Positions 1 to 9,270 of a DNA stretch of 58,274 nucleotides are shown here, piece after piece. The stretch lies in assembly GCF_003367245.1 (NCBI RefSeq), contig NZ_QRGR01000036.1, positions 1-58,274 on the forward strand, given 5' to 3'. Positions within the stretch are counted from its first letter, which is position 1, and every line of letters starts with the position of its first letter. The notes under the pieces are model-generated. The model searched no databases. It was not told the DNA's origin and saw nothing but the letters and a program-made list of their open reading frames with translations. The position numbers and the translations under genes are program-made. This DNA comes from Pontibacter diazotrophicus (GTDB taxonomy: Bacteria > Bacteroidota > Bacteroidia > Cytophagales > Hymenobacteraceae).

Positions 1-1134
1 AGGAGCACTGCCTGCAGTCACTGGGCGCTGCCCAGTAGTTTCTCAGCAGCCTGCCGTCCGCAGTGCGGTCAAAGCCCTTGAAGGGGAGCGGCTTGCCCAT
101 GGGGCAGATGTAGCGGTCGTTCTCCTTCTCATAGGGAAAGCCCCCTATCTCGGGCTTGTACATCCCGAACACGGGAATCCAGCCTGTAATGCCCTGCTGC
201 TCGAGCATGAAATAGTTGGAGCCATTGGAGTAGCCGGTATCGGCTAGCAGGTCCCGCATGAGCAGCGCGTTTGATTTCAACTTGCTTTGCACCTGCACCA
301 CAAGGGAAGGCAGGTGCTGACTGTCCCTGCCGTCGGCAAAGTCTGCCCGGATATGGGAGATAACACCTTTGGCCGTATCGACCACCATGCTGCAGTGGTA
401 ATTGAGCTTCCGGGCCTTTCCCGGTTTCACTGATATGCGGGCATCGGGGTCATGCGGGGAGTAGTGCGTTTTGTTGCTGACCAGCTGTGCCTTCTCATGG
501 GTTGACCCCAATGAGGTGAATGTGCCCCTGATATTCTCCTGATGCTTCTCCAGCTTCCTGAGCTGATGGGCGGGAGCGGTGATGACCTGTGCCGGCTTGC
601 TGTGGCGCTTGCCTGTCTCCTGTTGCTGCACTGCCTCCTCTGGCTGCTTTAGCAGCAGGCTGTCCATGGAGGCGTTGGCCTTCACGGGCGCTGAGTCTAC
701 GGCCTGTGTGTCCCCCCTGACCATACCTTTCTCCACGCACAGCGTGAAAACTTTATTGAACAAGGCTTCAAAAAGGGCCTCGGGGTAAAGCTGGCGGGTG
801 CGGGATACGGTGGAGTGCCAGGGCAGAGGCTCGTCAAGCTGATAATCCAGAAAATACAAAAGGTCCAGGCGGAGGCTGCAGTGCTCGATGAGCCTGCGGT
901 CTGAGGTGATATCTCCAGGTAGCCCACCAGGCAGAGCTTGAAGAACACCACCGGGTCAACGCTCTGCTGACTACACTTACCGTAGTAACCCCGCGTCAGC
1001 TCGGTAAGGAAGCTCAGGTCCAGCTGCTGCTTGAGCCGGCGGTAAAAGTTGTGCTCCGGCACGTGCGCCGAGAGCGAGAAGAGCAGCTCCTTCTCATCTT
1101 TGAAAGTTTTCTTGCCCTGCATAGTTACAAGCAA
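1..1134 (-). pseudogene. IS1182-family DDE transposase, frameshifted, cut by window edge
   Basis: Reading leftward from an ATG at 1134, the protein begins MLVTMQGKKTFKDEKELLFS and continues as a typical IS1182 transposase N-terminus (LSFLTELTRGYYGKCSQQS, then DPVVFFKLCLVGYLE). Near 912 the frame breaks. One extra base (GAGAATATC instead of GAGATATC) would continue it as NITSDRRLIEHC, and the new frame stays open to base 1. It contains a YEALFNKVF-like segment, DTQAVDSAPVKANASMDS, and the DDE-domain part GKARKLNYHCSMVVDTAKG followed by LLADTGYSNGSNYF. The 3' end lies outside the window. The break is either real decay or a homopolymer sequencing error. Left uncorrected, the product would be inactive. 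Confidence 0.85.
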
Positions 1135-1181
1135 TAAGTCATTATCCTTTAACGGCTATCTTCAGCCGGTTGTGCAACAGC

Positions 1182-1323
1182 CACGTGGGATTAATGAGAT
1201 CGTGGAACCTCCGGCGGAACCTGCCCCTGCAGCTTGTATGGCGTCTCATTTTGCCGTCTCAAAAATCAAAATCTTTTTTTATTTTTGAGATGAGTTTATG
1301 ATACTGATATGAAGATAGGATAC
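1182..1323 (+). repeat. Recombinase upstream region, copy 1 (pair with 54611-54750)
   Basis: About 140 bases ending at the recombinase start codon region resemble 54611-54750. Shared blocks are ATGAGATCGTGGAACCTCC, CTGCCCCT.CAGC, TTTGCCGTCTCAAAAATC and GATAGGATAC/GAAAGGATAC. Inside is an inverted repeat, CTCAAAAAT at 1258-1266 and ATTTTTGAG at 1281-1289, with a 14-base spacer. It sits 20 bases before the recombinase ATG, so it could be a recombinase binding/crossover site or an autoregulatory operator. That role is inference; the repeat and dyad are seen. Confidence 0.7.
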
Positions 1324-1926
1324 GCCCGGGTCTCGACCCAGGACCAGAAGCTGGAGTTGCAGCTTGACGCCCTCACCCAACATGGGTGCGGCCAGATATT
1401 CAGAGAGAAGAAATCAGGCAAGAGCAAGGAGCGCCCGGAGCTGGAGAAGATGATAAGCCAGCTTAGGAGCGGCGACACAGTGGTGGTGTGGAAACTGGAT
1501 AGGCTGGGCCGTTCGCTGCGGGACCTGATTGACCTGGTGTCAGAGTTCAAGGAAAGGGGGGTGGAGTTTGTGAGCCTGCAGGACGGCATTAACACGGCCA
1601 CGCCCACCGGCAGGTTCACCTTCAACATCTTCGCTTCACTGGCAGAGTTCGAGCGGGAAATCATACGCGAACGAACAAAGGCGGGACTCGATTCAGCCAA
1701 AACCAGAGGAAGGAAAGGCGGCAGGCCAGTCGGTTTGTCAAAGGCAGCCATGGAGAAGGCAAAGTCAGCCAGGATACTCTTTGACTCCGGAACAGGGGAA
1801 GCTAGCGCAGGTAGTCAGCTGCTGACCCGCCGAAGGCACCTCATCTTTAACTTTAGGGGTATACCGACAGTGACGATGCACTGGGTGAAACAGCACATCG
1901 AATTAGAGCAGCACCTGCTACGGTAA
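1309..1926 (+). CDS. Serine recombinase (resolvase/invertase family), aberrant C-terminus
   Basis: The N-terminal resolvase domain is intact: YARVS at residues 5-9 with the catalytic Ser9, DRLGRS at 64-69 with the active-site arginines, and the long E-helix region FNIFASLAEFEREIIRERTK. Family members end in a short helix-turn-helix DNA-binding tail of the type KTVEEIAKILGIGRATCYRYI. Here the family pattern stops at about residue 160 (ARILFDSG). The last 45 residues look like frame-shifted or foreign sequence with no recognisable HTH. The catalytic half could be made, but specific DNA binding is doubtful. Detached HTH tails occur at 16664-16779 and 18828-18890. The upstream region is a repeat with a dyad. 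Confidence 0.85.
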   Translation: MKIGYARVSTQDQKLELQLDALTQHGCGQIFREKKSGKSKERPELEKMISQLRSGDTVVVWKLDRLGRSLRDLIDLVSEFKERGVEFVSLQDGINTATPTGRFTFNIFASLAEFEREIIRERTKAGLDSAKTRGRKGGRPVGLSKAAMEKAKSARILFDSGTGEASAGSQLLTRRRHLIFNFRGIPTVTMHWVKQHIELEQHLLR

Positions 1927-2030
1927 CTGAGCTAACCGGTCTGGGCGCAGGGAGAGCTTACCCGTGCTTCAGCAACTGCCTTTGAGCCACTACAAGTATA
2001 AAAAGTAGATAATCATTTTGTTTTAAGAGC

Positions 2031-2072
2031 GGGAGGTTCAAGTCTGTAAAATGACTCGAGCCTCCTTTTTTT
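2031..2072 (+). terminator. Rho-independent terminator after the recombinase
   Basis: GGAGGTTCAAGTC pairs with GACTCGAGCCTCC (one mismatch, one G-U) around an 8-base loop and is followed by a run of T. It lies about 105 bases downstream of the recombinase stop, on the plus strand. Confidence 0.7.
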
Positions 2073-2099
2073 GTTTACATCAATTTCAAGGCAAAGTCA

Positions 2100-2447
2100 T
2101 CAGCCAAGGTCACAACAGCCTTCTGATGTCATATTAAGACTGGCCTTTCCTCCTGGCCCTGTATACTCATAGAAGTGACTTGATATTCCGCTTTCGACGT
2201 AGTCCCTGTATGGAACAACACCAGCGGCAAAATGTATGGGTTTGAAATGTTCTATAGGATAATAACCATCCTCTAATTCCGCAGGTCTTAACGCCGCCTT
2301 CCCTGCCATCATCTTTCCTTGCTTAAGGATCTCCCACTCAGTCGGGAAAAGATCTTCATTAGTTTGATGGGATTTCCTGTTACTGTAAGATTTAACTCCC
2401 ATCGTTTTTCCATTTTTTCGGAATATTTTCATGTACAGGTAGTCCAT
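2100..2447 (-). CDS. Hypothetical protein, about 110 aa
   Basis: I do not recognise this protein. The reading frame has a normal amino-acid mix, with charged and aromatic segments such as DLFPTEWEILKQGKMMAGK and HFAAGVVPYRDYVESGISSH. It has no signal peptide or membrane segment. The start could be the ATG at 2447 or, more likely, the ATG at 2432 (MKIFRKNGK). The C-terminus, which ends in SEGCCDLG, may be truncated. It stands alone between a terminator and the channel gene, and the chance that it is a fragment of a larger protein is considerable. Confidence 0.45.
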   Translation of the reverse strand: MDYLYMKIFRKNGKTMGVKSYSNRKSHQTNEDLFPTEWEILKQGKMMAGKAALRPAELEDGYYPIEHFKPIHFAAGVVPYRDYVESGISSHFYEYTGPGGKASLNMTSEGCCDLG

Positions 2448-2587
2448 TAGGTAAGTATGCTGTAAACCGTTTGAATCTTTAGCGCCTCTATTTAGGTATG
2501 TCTAAATTAACAAATATGAAGTACTAGCGAAAATAAGTCACCTTTGTATTCAACATAAAAAAACTGCTTTACTTTCTGATAACATCA

Positions 2588-2665
2588 GTTATGGTAAGTA
2601 CGAAGACTGTTGGTTGTAAAAGCATCTCAAGAAAACCTATATTTTCTGGGATGCAATTCTGCTGT
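2588..2665. repeat. Dispersed repeat, copy 1 (pair with 12057-12135)
   Basis: TTATGGTAAGTACGAAGACT and the bases after it (GTTGGTTGTAAA, then CATCTCAAGAAAACC) match 12057-12108 at nearly nine of ten positions. A weaker match continues for about 25 bases. No gene on either copy explains it. Confidence 0.6.
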
Positions 2666-2785
2666 TTACAAACCAGATACTGCCTTTCTGCCACGGCACA
2701 AATTTCATGTTCGTGATGCAATACAGAAACATGTAAGCAGTTTAAATCCTAGGATTTTAGTATATGAAATCCTGGTGTTTGATTT

Positions 2786-3775
2786 CTATAAATCTAAACC
2801 AGGGTAAACATCCTTCCAGCTCCTGTTCTCGTTGCGTAACAGGCTCGTCAGAACCTTTCTCCTATCAGACAGGTCGGGGTTCTCTGAAAAGCCTTCCTGC
2901 AGAACACTCTCTGGCAACTGCAGTTCATGCCAGTTGATAGCCGGTTTCTCGCCTGCTTTAGTCCCAAAACGACTTTCCAAGTGCTTTAACAGCAGGGTAA
3001 TGGAGCCCCTCAGTGACTGTAGTTCCTCATGCAAAGACTCAAACTTGCTGCTGTTAAGCATGATGCTCAGCGCCTCATCCAGCGTTGTCAGGTTGATGCT
3101 CAGTGAAACGGCATTGTCAGTGTTGTGGTAAAAGTGGAGCACAGGATAGGCCTGGTACAGGACAGAGTGCTGGTGTACCATCTGCTGTAAGTTTGAGATT
3201 TGCTGATACCCAAAGGATATATCCACCTCCAGCAGGCGCTTTACGATCCCAGATGGTGTTCCTCCCAGGCTCCTGATGGACAAGGCAAGGGAACGCTTCT
3301 GCACTACTGCAGAGGAAATTGACAGCAGGTAGGTCATGGAAGTGGAAAAGAAAACAAAACCGAAAAAAGAAAAGACACTGGTCAGTATCTCAAAAGATGG
3401 TGTTTTAGGCTGGTAATTCCCTACTCCAAGTGTGGACAAAACATAGCCCGTAAAGTAAAAGCGTTCCACCGCAGAGGCTTCCCTCCCACTGTTGTTTACA
3501 ATTGCCTCCGGGTTAGAAGAATAGACCAGAAACAGCCCCAGCCATATAAGCAGCACCCACATTGACAACACCGCCAGGTTAACCGCCAAACCGGATATGC
3601 TGTACACTTTCCTGCTAAATTTTCTTTCCAGAAGCAGTATCAGTTTATGCGTGATGGTTGCACATGGTTTACTTAAGTAGCCTGCTCCGCTACCGGAAAG
3701 GGTAGTGTAAAAGAAATCACAGAACGCCAGGGCCAATATGGCGATGCCTGCGATCAGAGAAATAACTTCTTCCAT
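2786..3775 (-). CDS. K+ channel-like membrane protein with Ion_trans_2-type pore
   Basis: 329 aa. The N-terminus has a membrane helix (about 1-22) and a second at about 64-86. Next come a pore-loop-like segment with STLGVGNYQP at about 114-123 and a last helix at about 129-157, followed by a long soluble C-terminal half rich in helices. This is the two-helix-plus-pore layout of bacterial potassium channels (Ion_trans_2). The filter, however, reads TLGVGNY instead of the classical TVGYGD, so ion selectivity cannot be assumed. The C-terminal half has no recognisable RCK/TrkA nucleotide-binding motif. The start at the ATG at 3775 gives a hydrophobic N-terminus at once. The gene is monocistronic. 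Confidence 0.7.
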   Translation of the reverse strand: MEEVISLIAGIAILALAFCDFFYTTLSGSGAGYLSKPCATITHKLILLLERKFSRKVYSISGLAVNLAVLSMWVLLIWLGLFLVYSSNPEAIVNNSGREASAVERFYFTGYVLSTLGVGNYQPKTPSFEILTSVFSFFGFVFFSTSMTYLLSISSAVVQKRSLALSIRSLGGTPSGIVKRLLEVDISFGYQQISNLQQMVHQHSVLYQAYPVLHFYHNTDNAVSLSINLTTLDEALSIMLNSSKFESLHEELQSLRGSITLLLKHLESRFGTKAGEKPAINWHELQLPESVLQEGFSENPDLSDRRKVLTSLLRNENRSWKDVYPGLDL

Positions 3776-4471
3776 TTTATATGATCTGATTCAGAGGTGA
3801 TACTAGATTAGTACGACTGGGTGAATGCGAACATTTCCATTTGACGAAAGCAACTGCTTTGTGTCTGAGCCGATTGCAAAAGTGCAGGCATCTCCTGCGC
3901 ATCTTTTTGCTTTGCCCTATCTCACCCGACACCACTGGTGTTACTATGACAATGGCTCCCACTGTTTGCCAAAGGGTAAACTTTTAAGCCACCAGGCCCC
4001 TCTTGGCAGTTGCCTGTAATAGAGAAAGAGCACAAGCCCCACGGGCAGGGCCCGCATGGTAGCGATAAAAAGAGGGTTGCTCTTTGGAAGTGCTTCTGGA
4101 TAAAAAGAGGGTTGCTCTTTGGAAGTGCTTCTGTGGACAGGATGTATAAGGTACCTCAAATGGCCGGGGCCAGGGCCGCCTTTGGCAAATTATTGGTACT
4201 CATACCGATTGCGTACGAATAAGTGTAGCTACATGTTTTAAACATCACCGCTGATCACACAACACAGCGAAACAGCTACAACTACAGGCACTAAGAGGAA
4301 GAAGGACAGCAGTCCATGGGAGCCTATACTCCGCTGTACCGACTTTCGATGAGCCTGCACTGCTTGATTGTTATAGTTGTGTCATCTTCCCTAAATAAGG
4401 CGTAAAAAAACATGACGTAATTAAAACCGTATAGATGTAAAGTTGCACATTAGAATGCTCGACTTCATAGT
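3776..4471. other. Gene-free stretch
   Basis: No convincing coding region. It holds only the perfect 35-base tandem duplication listed separately. The short open frames on both strands have no family features. Confidence 0.5.
4064..4133. repeat. Perfect tandem duplication, 2 x 35 bp
   Basis: The 35-base unit GATAAAAAGAGGGTTGCTCT...GTGCTTCTG occurs twice in a row with no mismatch (4064-4098 and 4099-4133). It probably reflects recent slippage or an assembly artefact. Confidence 0.9.
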
Positions 4472-4512
4472 CAGTAAAAGCCGCTAATTCCCATGGCGGC
4501 TTTTACTGTTTT
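4472..4512 (+). terminator. Strong hairpin, likely terminator
   Basis: CAGTAAAAGCCGC and GCGGCTTTTACTG form a perfect 13-bp stem with an 11-base loop, followed by TTTTAC. It lies about 110 bases past the end of the broken yihY gene (minus strand), so it may serve that gene's ancestral transcript in the other direction. Confidence 0.6.
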
Positions 4513-4620
4513 ACAGTATCTGCTTGGTGTTCAGTTTCATAAGCCCCCTTTAAAAATATAAAGTGTTGCTGTACAAGCTCTCATTCAGGAGGAGGTCTTG
4601 TCGGTGCGAATAAGTGTTAT

Positions 4621-5190
4621 TTATTGCCGGGATCCTTCGTCTGCCACATGGTCAGCGTGAAAGCCGCCGCGTTGCCCCATAGGTTTATCCTTATCAACGG
4701 TGGTGTCTTTAGCGGTTTGATGCTCCAGTTCAGAATTGATCTCTGCACCCAAAAGAGTGACGAAACTAGTAAGGTTAAGCCACAACATGAGGATAATGAC
4801 AGCGGCAAGGGAACCATAGGTTGCTTCATAACTGCCGAAGTTGTTCACATACCAAGAAAATAAAAGGAAAGCTACCAACCACAGAACTGTGGCTATTCCA
4901 GAACCCCAACTCACCCATTTAGACTGAGGATTGTCTCTGTTAGGGGCTACTTTATAAATCAAGCTAGCCCGAGCATAACAAATATTGCCAGCACAAGCCA
5001 TCTGCCCCATTGTGTAACAGTCTGAAGAGTACTTGGCAGCCCCAGGTTGCCTACCAGTGCCGGAAGGGAAACCACAAGGGCCAGGTAAATGATGCTTAAT
5101 ATGATGCCGCCAAGCGTGAAGAGCAGCGTGATCGCGTTCAGTTTGACAAAGCCCCTCTTTTCCTCTTCATCATAGGCTTTATTCTTTGGC
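4621..5190 (-). pseudogene. YihY/UPF0761 (virulence factor BrkB-like) membrane protein, 3' half only, frameshifted
   Basis: Reads AYDEEEKRGFVKLNAITLLF at the left junction, then three to four membrane helices (GIILSIIYLALVVSLP, RWLVLAIFVMLGLA, then GIATVLWLVAFLLFSWYV and LAAVIILMLWLNLTSFVTLL) and the family's GAEINSELEHQ end. The frame breaks near 4965, where one T restored (GCTTTGATTTAT) would continue it as LGLALIYKVAPNRDNP. The N-terminal ~150 residues are missing. The fragment joins directly onto the end of the AI-2E family gene, and the AI-2E stop codon falls inside yihY-derived sequence. A second yihY fragment, at 29763-30010, covers the part just upstream and overlaps this one only at YDEEEKRGF. 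Confidence 0.85.
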
Positions 5191-6333
5191 GCCTTCACTG
5201 CCGATGGTGTATCCCAGAGGTTTTAGCATCGGCACGTGGTCGGCCACTGCTTTGATGAAGCTGAACAGCGGCAGGAACACGATCATGCCGATGATGCCCC
5301 ATACAGCTGACCCGACGACGACGGCAATAATGGTGAACAAAGGATTCACTTTGATGCGGTTTCCCACCAGGTATGGCTCAATCAGGTAGCTTTCCACGAA
5401 CTGTGCGACAGCGATGGTGCCCAGCACAATCCACACCGCGTTCAAATCCCCTGTCGTGGCAAAGGCAATGGCCAGTGCGATGGCACCACCCACTATGTTG
5501 CCAACATAAGGAACCAGGCTCAGGACGCCGACTAGAAAGGCTGTTGTGAAGGGGCTCCCCATCCCTGACACTGAAAAGCCGATGGCATAGATGACAGACA
5601 GTGCAGCAACCAGTATAAGGTTACCGACAAGATACTGCCTGGCGTCCTTCACGATCTCAGAAAGAACCTGCTTGCCCTCCTCCTGCTTGTCACCAGGAAC
5701 AAACTTCAGCACGGCCTGGTAAAACCTCCTGCGGTAGAGCAGCATGAAAAAGATATAGACGGTAATGAGCAGAATGGCGCTCAGGGAGCCAAAGAGCCTG
5801 GAGGCCACCGTCGTCAGAATACTCTTCACCGATATGCCACTGCTTCCTCCGCCGCTGTCGCTGGCCTGCTGCGCCTTCCCGTCCCCACTGGTTTGCTGCG
5901 AACTTCCTCTGTTTTCCCCACCCCGGCTGGCCTGCTCACCTTCCCCCTGAGGTGAACCCTGCGAAAAAGGGTTATCGAGAGAGAACCCGCTGTTCTCCTC
6001 GACAAAAGACTCCACCTGGCCGAACTTGTCGCTCAGCCGGTCCTGGATGGAAGGCCATTGTGAGGTGAGCTTTTGGACTTCCATTCCCACGGCCCAGAAA
6101 ACGCCGACGACAAACAAAAAGAAGACCAGGTCAGAGAGCAGGGCGGCCCACCCCCTCTTTACGCCCTTCCCCTCCAGCCAGTTGGAGACCGGCGCGAGCA
6201 TCATGGCCAGAATCACGGCCAAGAAAAGTGGGGCCAGCACGCCCTTTGCCAGCGCCAGCCCGTGAAAAAAGAGATAAAAGGTGCCGATGACAAGAAACAG
6301 GATGAGCAGAAAGCGTTTTAGTTTATCTTTCAT
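5179..6333 (-). CDS. AI-2E family transporter (PerM/TqsA-like)
   Basis: Inner-membrane protein of the AI-2E exporter/PerM superfamily, with members linked to export of autoinducer-2 or to ion/proton exchange; the substrate here is unknown. Hydrophobic helices frame a long hydrophilic insert (about residues 110-170, rich in Gly, Ser and Gln). The conserved C-terminal part follows: GVLSLVPYVGNIVGGAIALA, then QFVESYLIEPYLVGNRIKVN, then the closing GIIGMIVFLPLF. I chose the ATG at 6333 (MKDKLKRFLL); an ATG seven codons upstream is also possible. The final residues GSEGAKE and the stop run into the yihY remnant, so the natural C-terminus may have been replaced. Confidence 0.85.
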   Translation of the reverse strand: MKDKLKRFLLILFLVIGTFYLFFHGLALAKGVLAPLFLAVILAMMLAPVSNWLEGKGVKRGWAALLSDLVFFLFVVGVFWAVGMEVQKLTSQWPSIQDRLSDKFGQVESFVEENSGFSLDNPFSQGSPQGEGEQASRGGENRGSSQQTSGDGKAQQASDSGGGSSGISVKSILTTVASRLFGSLSAILLITVYIFFMLLYRRRFYQAVLKFVPGDKQEEGKQVLSEIVKDARQYLVGNLILVAALSVIYAIGFSVSGMGSPFTTAFLVGVLSLVPYVGNIVGGAIALAIAFATTGDLNAVWIVLGTIAVAQFVESYLIEPYLVGNRIKVNPLFTIIAVVVGSAVWGIIGMIVFLPLFSFIKAVADHVPMLKPLGYTIGSEGAKE

Positions 6334-6436
6334 AGGAGTGGTATGTTTAATCAAGCAAGGTACTGCTTGGTCCTTTTGTAGAGCTCAAGGGAGGAGGCTG
6401 TCGAAAAACCGCTTGTTGTCTTTGGCTGTTCTTCCC

Positions 6437-7360
6437 TTATTCGGCATGGCCCATCTGCCTTACAAAGCGCCGGATACCCCCGCCCTTCATGCGCATGAGG
6501 GCAAAGGTGATGCCGGCGGCAAGAGTCAGCGAGGTTACGTTGATGGCGAAGGTCAGCAGGTGCTCTATCCATTTGTCCCCCTCATCGAAGCCGAAGACGA
6601 GCTTGAGCCCGAACCAGGCCGGGTAAACAGAGATATGGGCCGTGGCGGCAAGGCCTATGAGTTCCCTTCGCCCGGCGTCATCCACGGCACCAAGCCCGGC
6701 TGCGATGCCGATGGCGGTGGACAGGAAGAAGCCGGACACGGGGCTGCCGAACTCCTCCCAGCCAATAGGAGGTTTTGTAAACACCGCCACACAGACACCT
6801 GCCAGCAAAATCAGGGCAGTGGTCAGCAGCAGCGCCAGCAGCCCCTGCCTGAGCAGGCGCCACTCACTGATACAGGCGCCAAGCCCTGTCGCCAGCATGT
6901 GGTGGTGGTAAGGCAAAAACAGGAGGCCCGCGATGATGAGCGGCAGCATGTCCTTGACCATCCCGTAAGAAAGAAGCACGGAGGAAAGGAACACCCTCCC
7001 AACCAGGCTCACCGTTACCTTTGTGAACTGCCACAGCTCCTCGTACACGTCCGTGGTAGGCCTGGTAATAGGGTGGGTCTCCGTTTCCGGGGGCTGGGAG
7101 CCAAACAGGGACTCAGGATGGCGGACAGTGAAAGTATAGGTTGCCGGTTCGTAGAAGGAGGATTCCATCAGGTTTTCTATGAACCTTTTTGCCTTGGGCG
7201 TGGCCGTCGCCACTTCCACCACGTCCTGCGTCACCTCCCTGCCATCGGAGATATGCTCCTTTGCCTGGTGCACGGACACGTGGGAAACCCCCACCTCCAG
7301 TGCTATGGCCACCACGTCCTTCCCCTGTCCCGCAGGGGCCTTTACAGTCACTAATCGCAT
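6437..7360 (-). CDS. DUF389-like membrane protein
   Basis: 307 aa. A soluble N-terminal domain of about 90 residues begins MRLVTVKAPAGQGKDVV and looks like the small alpha/beta domain at the start of DUF389 (TIGR00341) proteins. It is followed by six or more membrane helices between about residues 120 and 290, including LIIAGLLFLPYHHHMLATGL and GIAAGLGAVDDAGRRELIGL. Function is unknown for the family. It lies just upstream of the AI-2E gene on the same strand with about a 100-base gap, so the two may be co-transcribed. The family assignment rests on overall layout and is moderate. Confidence 0.6.
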   Translation of the reverse strand: MRLVTVKAPAGQGKDVVAIALEVGVSHVSVHQAKEHISDGREVTQDVVEVATATPKAKRFIENLMESSFYEPATYTFTVRHPESLFGSQPPETETHPITRPTTDVYEELWQFTKVTVSLVGRVFLSSVLLSYGMVKDMLPLIIAGLLFLPYHHHMLATGLGACISEWRLLRQGLLALLLTTALILLAGVCVAVFTKPPIGWEEFGSPVSGFFLSTAIGIAAGLGAVDDAGRRELIGLAATAHISVYPAWFGLKLVFGFDEGDKWIEHLLTFAINVTSLTLAAGITFALMRMKGGGIRRFVRQMGHAE

Positions 7361-7818
7361 AGAAACTTTTTCTTTAGGTTAGGGCGCCTCCTGCTACCGC
7401 TGTAGCAGTAAAACCTTATACCCTGCCACAGCAGAAAGGTTAGACGCTGCACCAGTCAAAGGAGCAAGCCAGCAAGCGCCTTAGGGTGGAAGCAATACCG
7501 AAAAATGAACCGAGCAGCCAGGCAAGCAGGAAAAGGGCAAAAAAGGCACAAAATGGTTAACAATTTGATAATTGCGCCGTTAAAATTAACTCCCATAGTG
7601 CATTGGCCTCTTCCCCTGGCAGAGGTTACATGCGTTGTTTTAAGAGTCCATGTGCTGATTGAGCGGTAAGAAAGCCAGCTACCGGTAAGGGCAATATAAA
7701 AGCAGCAGCATAAGCGAAAGAAGAGATAAAGAAAATAAGCGAGGAAAGAGAGGGGCAGGAACAGCTGCTTATATAACTGGCAAGAAGCGGGAAAGAGCGC
7801 TTCCAGCATCGTTTGCCT

Positions 7819-8014
7819 ATGCCGGCCCATCATTTCAGGGAACTACTGGACTTACTTGAAGAACAGCTTCAGACAGAAGAATGCGACCGTTCTTTTGCGT
7901 TCACAGAGGGATTCCTGAAGGAACATCACCTGGAGGAAGACAAAGTGATTGTCTGGCTGGTATTGCGATTGCGAGGTGCTGCGTAACGTAGGGGGGAAAC
8001 TCGAAAGTACCTAA
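7819..8014 (+). pseudogene. DUF2695-type small protein, frameshifted
   Basis: From the ATG at 7819 the frame reads MPAHHFRELLDLLEEQLQ, then ECDRSFAFTEGFLKEHHLEE and KVIVWL, the usual start of a DUF2695 domain. It then enters a wrong frame and stops at 7986. From 7961 a second frame gives YCDCEVLRNVGGKLEST with a stop at 8014. YCDCEVL is the family's signature end. Both halves fit one ~65-aa protein broken at about 7957-7961, with possibly a few codons also lost. Function of the family is unknown. Confidence 0.7.
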
Positions 8015-8583
8015 GATCTCCTGCCGCTAATCAGGCACCACCTGGAAGGAACTGAGCCTAATAGAGAGAGGAAATCAGCTCAGGATATCCAAACAGTGGA
8101 AAACCCGGACATACCCAGGTTTAATAGAAAGATGCCGGACAAGAGCACACACTTTGCCTGCCCCAACAAAGGAAGCTAACTTTTAGAAGTTACTACAATC
8201 ACAGGAGCTGAGTTCCGTACAGACCTTAGCAGGAGACTTTCCGTATAACAAGACTCGTCTTCTTTTCACGTCTTTGGGCGTGTTTAGCACAAGACTTTCA
8301 TGATTCCAAAAGAGCCACCTCTTGTAGAGGTGGCTCTTTTCTTACCTTATGCTTTAGAGAGCAGAACAGAGCTTTCGCTATTTGCCCTCCTGAGATCTAG
8401 AGAAATCAATCTGTCTGTTATAATTAAATCCGGTGAAAGGTTTGAGCCATGGATAATCGGCGGGTGAAACACTTTACTCTTGAAGCAGGTACTCTTAGGG
8501 TCGGGAACTGCGAAACTGGAGCCCTTTAGTTTTTCGGACTTCTTCTCTTGCAGTGCATTGTACTATCGGTCTTTTTTTACTGA
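8015..8583. other. Gene-free stretch with one terminator
   Basis: No supported gene. It contains the hairpin at 8308-8340. The last part precedes a truncated CNNM gene whose frame is closed upstream by the stop at 8581. Confidence 0.5.
8308..8340 (+). terminator. Perfect terminator hairpin
   Basis: AAAAGAGCCACCTC and GAGGTGGCTCTTTT pair perfectly over 14 bases with a 5-base loop TTGTA. A-run and T-run flanks mean it can work on both strands. No intact gene ends just before it, so it is a leftover of a lost gene or ends a small RNA. Confidence 0.75.
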
Positions 8584-9270
8584 AACACCTCTTCGATACT
8601 GATTTACTCCCCCCTCTACCCTTTCATTCTGTTTTCGCAGTTCATCACCAGGCGCATGAAGCAGGACAAGGAGAAGAGCGTGCTGAGCAGGGCCGACTTC
8701 ACGGCCATGGCGGAGATTGGCACAAAAGAAGGCGTCCTGCACCGAGATGAGTCGCGCGTGATAAACAACGTGCTGGGCTTTAATGTGATTCTGGCAAGCC
8801 ACATCATGACGCCCCGCACAGTGGTAAAGGCCGCACCCGAGAAGCAGCTTATACGGGAGTTCTATGACAACTCGGCCAACATGCGCTTCTCCAGGATTCC
8901 GGTTTTTGAAGACTCTATCGACCATATCACAGGCTTTGTGCTTAAGGATGAGGTGCTGCAGCGCATCATCGAAGTCGAAGGCAACCTGCCGCTGTCAGCG
9001 ATCAGCCGCCCCATCCAGGCCGTGCACCCGGGCATGCCGGTGCCGGAGCTGTTTACCCGGTTGATGGACAGAAAGGAGCACATCGCACTGGTGGTGGATG
9101 AGTACGGCGGCACGGCGGGCCTGGTGACCATGGAGGACATTATCGAGACGCTGCTGGGCCTGGAGATCACCGATGAGTTCGACGCGGTGGAGGACCTGCA
9201 GAAGTGGGCACGCGAAAGATGGCAGGCGCGCGCAAAAAGTCGCGGAATTCAGGATAATAATACGCCCTGA
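8584..9270 (+). pseudogene. CNNM/HlyC-CorC family protein lacking its N-terminal membrane domain
   Basis: The open frame starts right after a stop at 8581 and reads LYPFILFSQFITRRMK, the very end of the CNNM transmembrane domain. It continues as SVLSRADFTAMAEIGTKEGV and a CBS pair (HIMTPRTVVKA..., then ALVVDEYGGTAGLVTMEDII), ending with the DLQKWARERWQARAK tail usual for short Bacteroidota members. CNNM proteins are Mg2+/divalent-cation transporters or regulators of them. About 150-180 N-terminal residues are missing. The ATG at 8656 could still give a soluble 204-aa CBS protein, but transport function must be lost. Confidence 0.8.

Noticed and set aside
579..788. Plus-strand open frame over the IS1182 transposase
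   Set aside because: It is the reverse shadow of the transposase reading frame and lacks protein-like composition.
4064..4133. 35-bp tandem duplication as a CRISPR or attachment site
   Set aside because: Only two directly abutting copies with no spacer; simple slippage is enough to explain it.
6281..7354. 357-codon plus-strand frame
   Set aside because: Long, but the exact antisense of the DUF389-like and AI-2E genes; rich in Gly, Arg, His and Gln as expected for a GC-rich shadow.
7456..7833. 125-codon minus-strand frame rich in Phe, Leu and Cys
   Set aside because: Unusual composition, no family pattern, and it overlaps the start of the better-supported DUF2695 remnant on the other strand.
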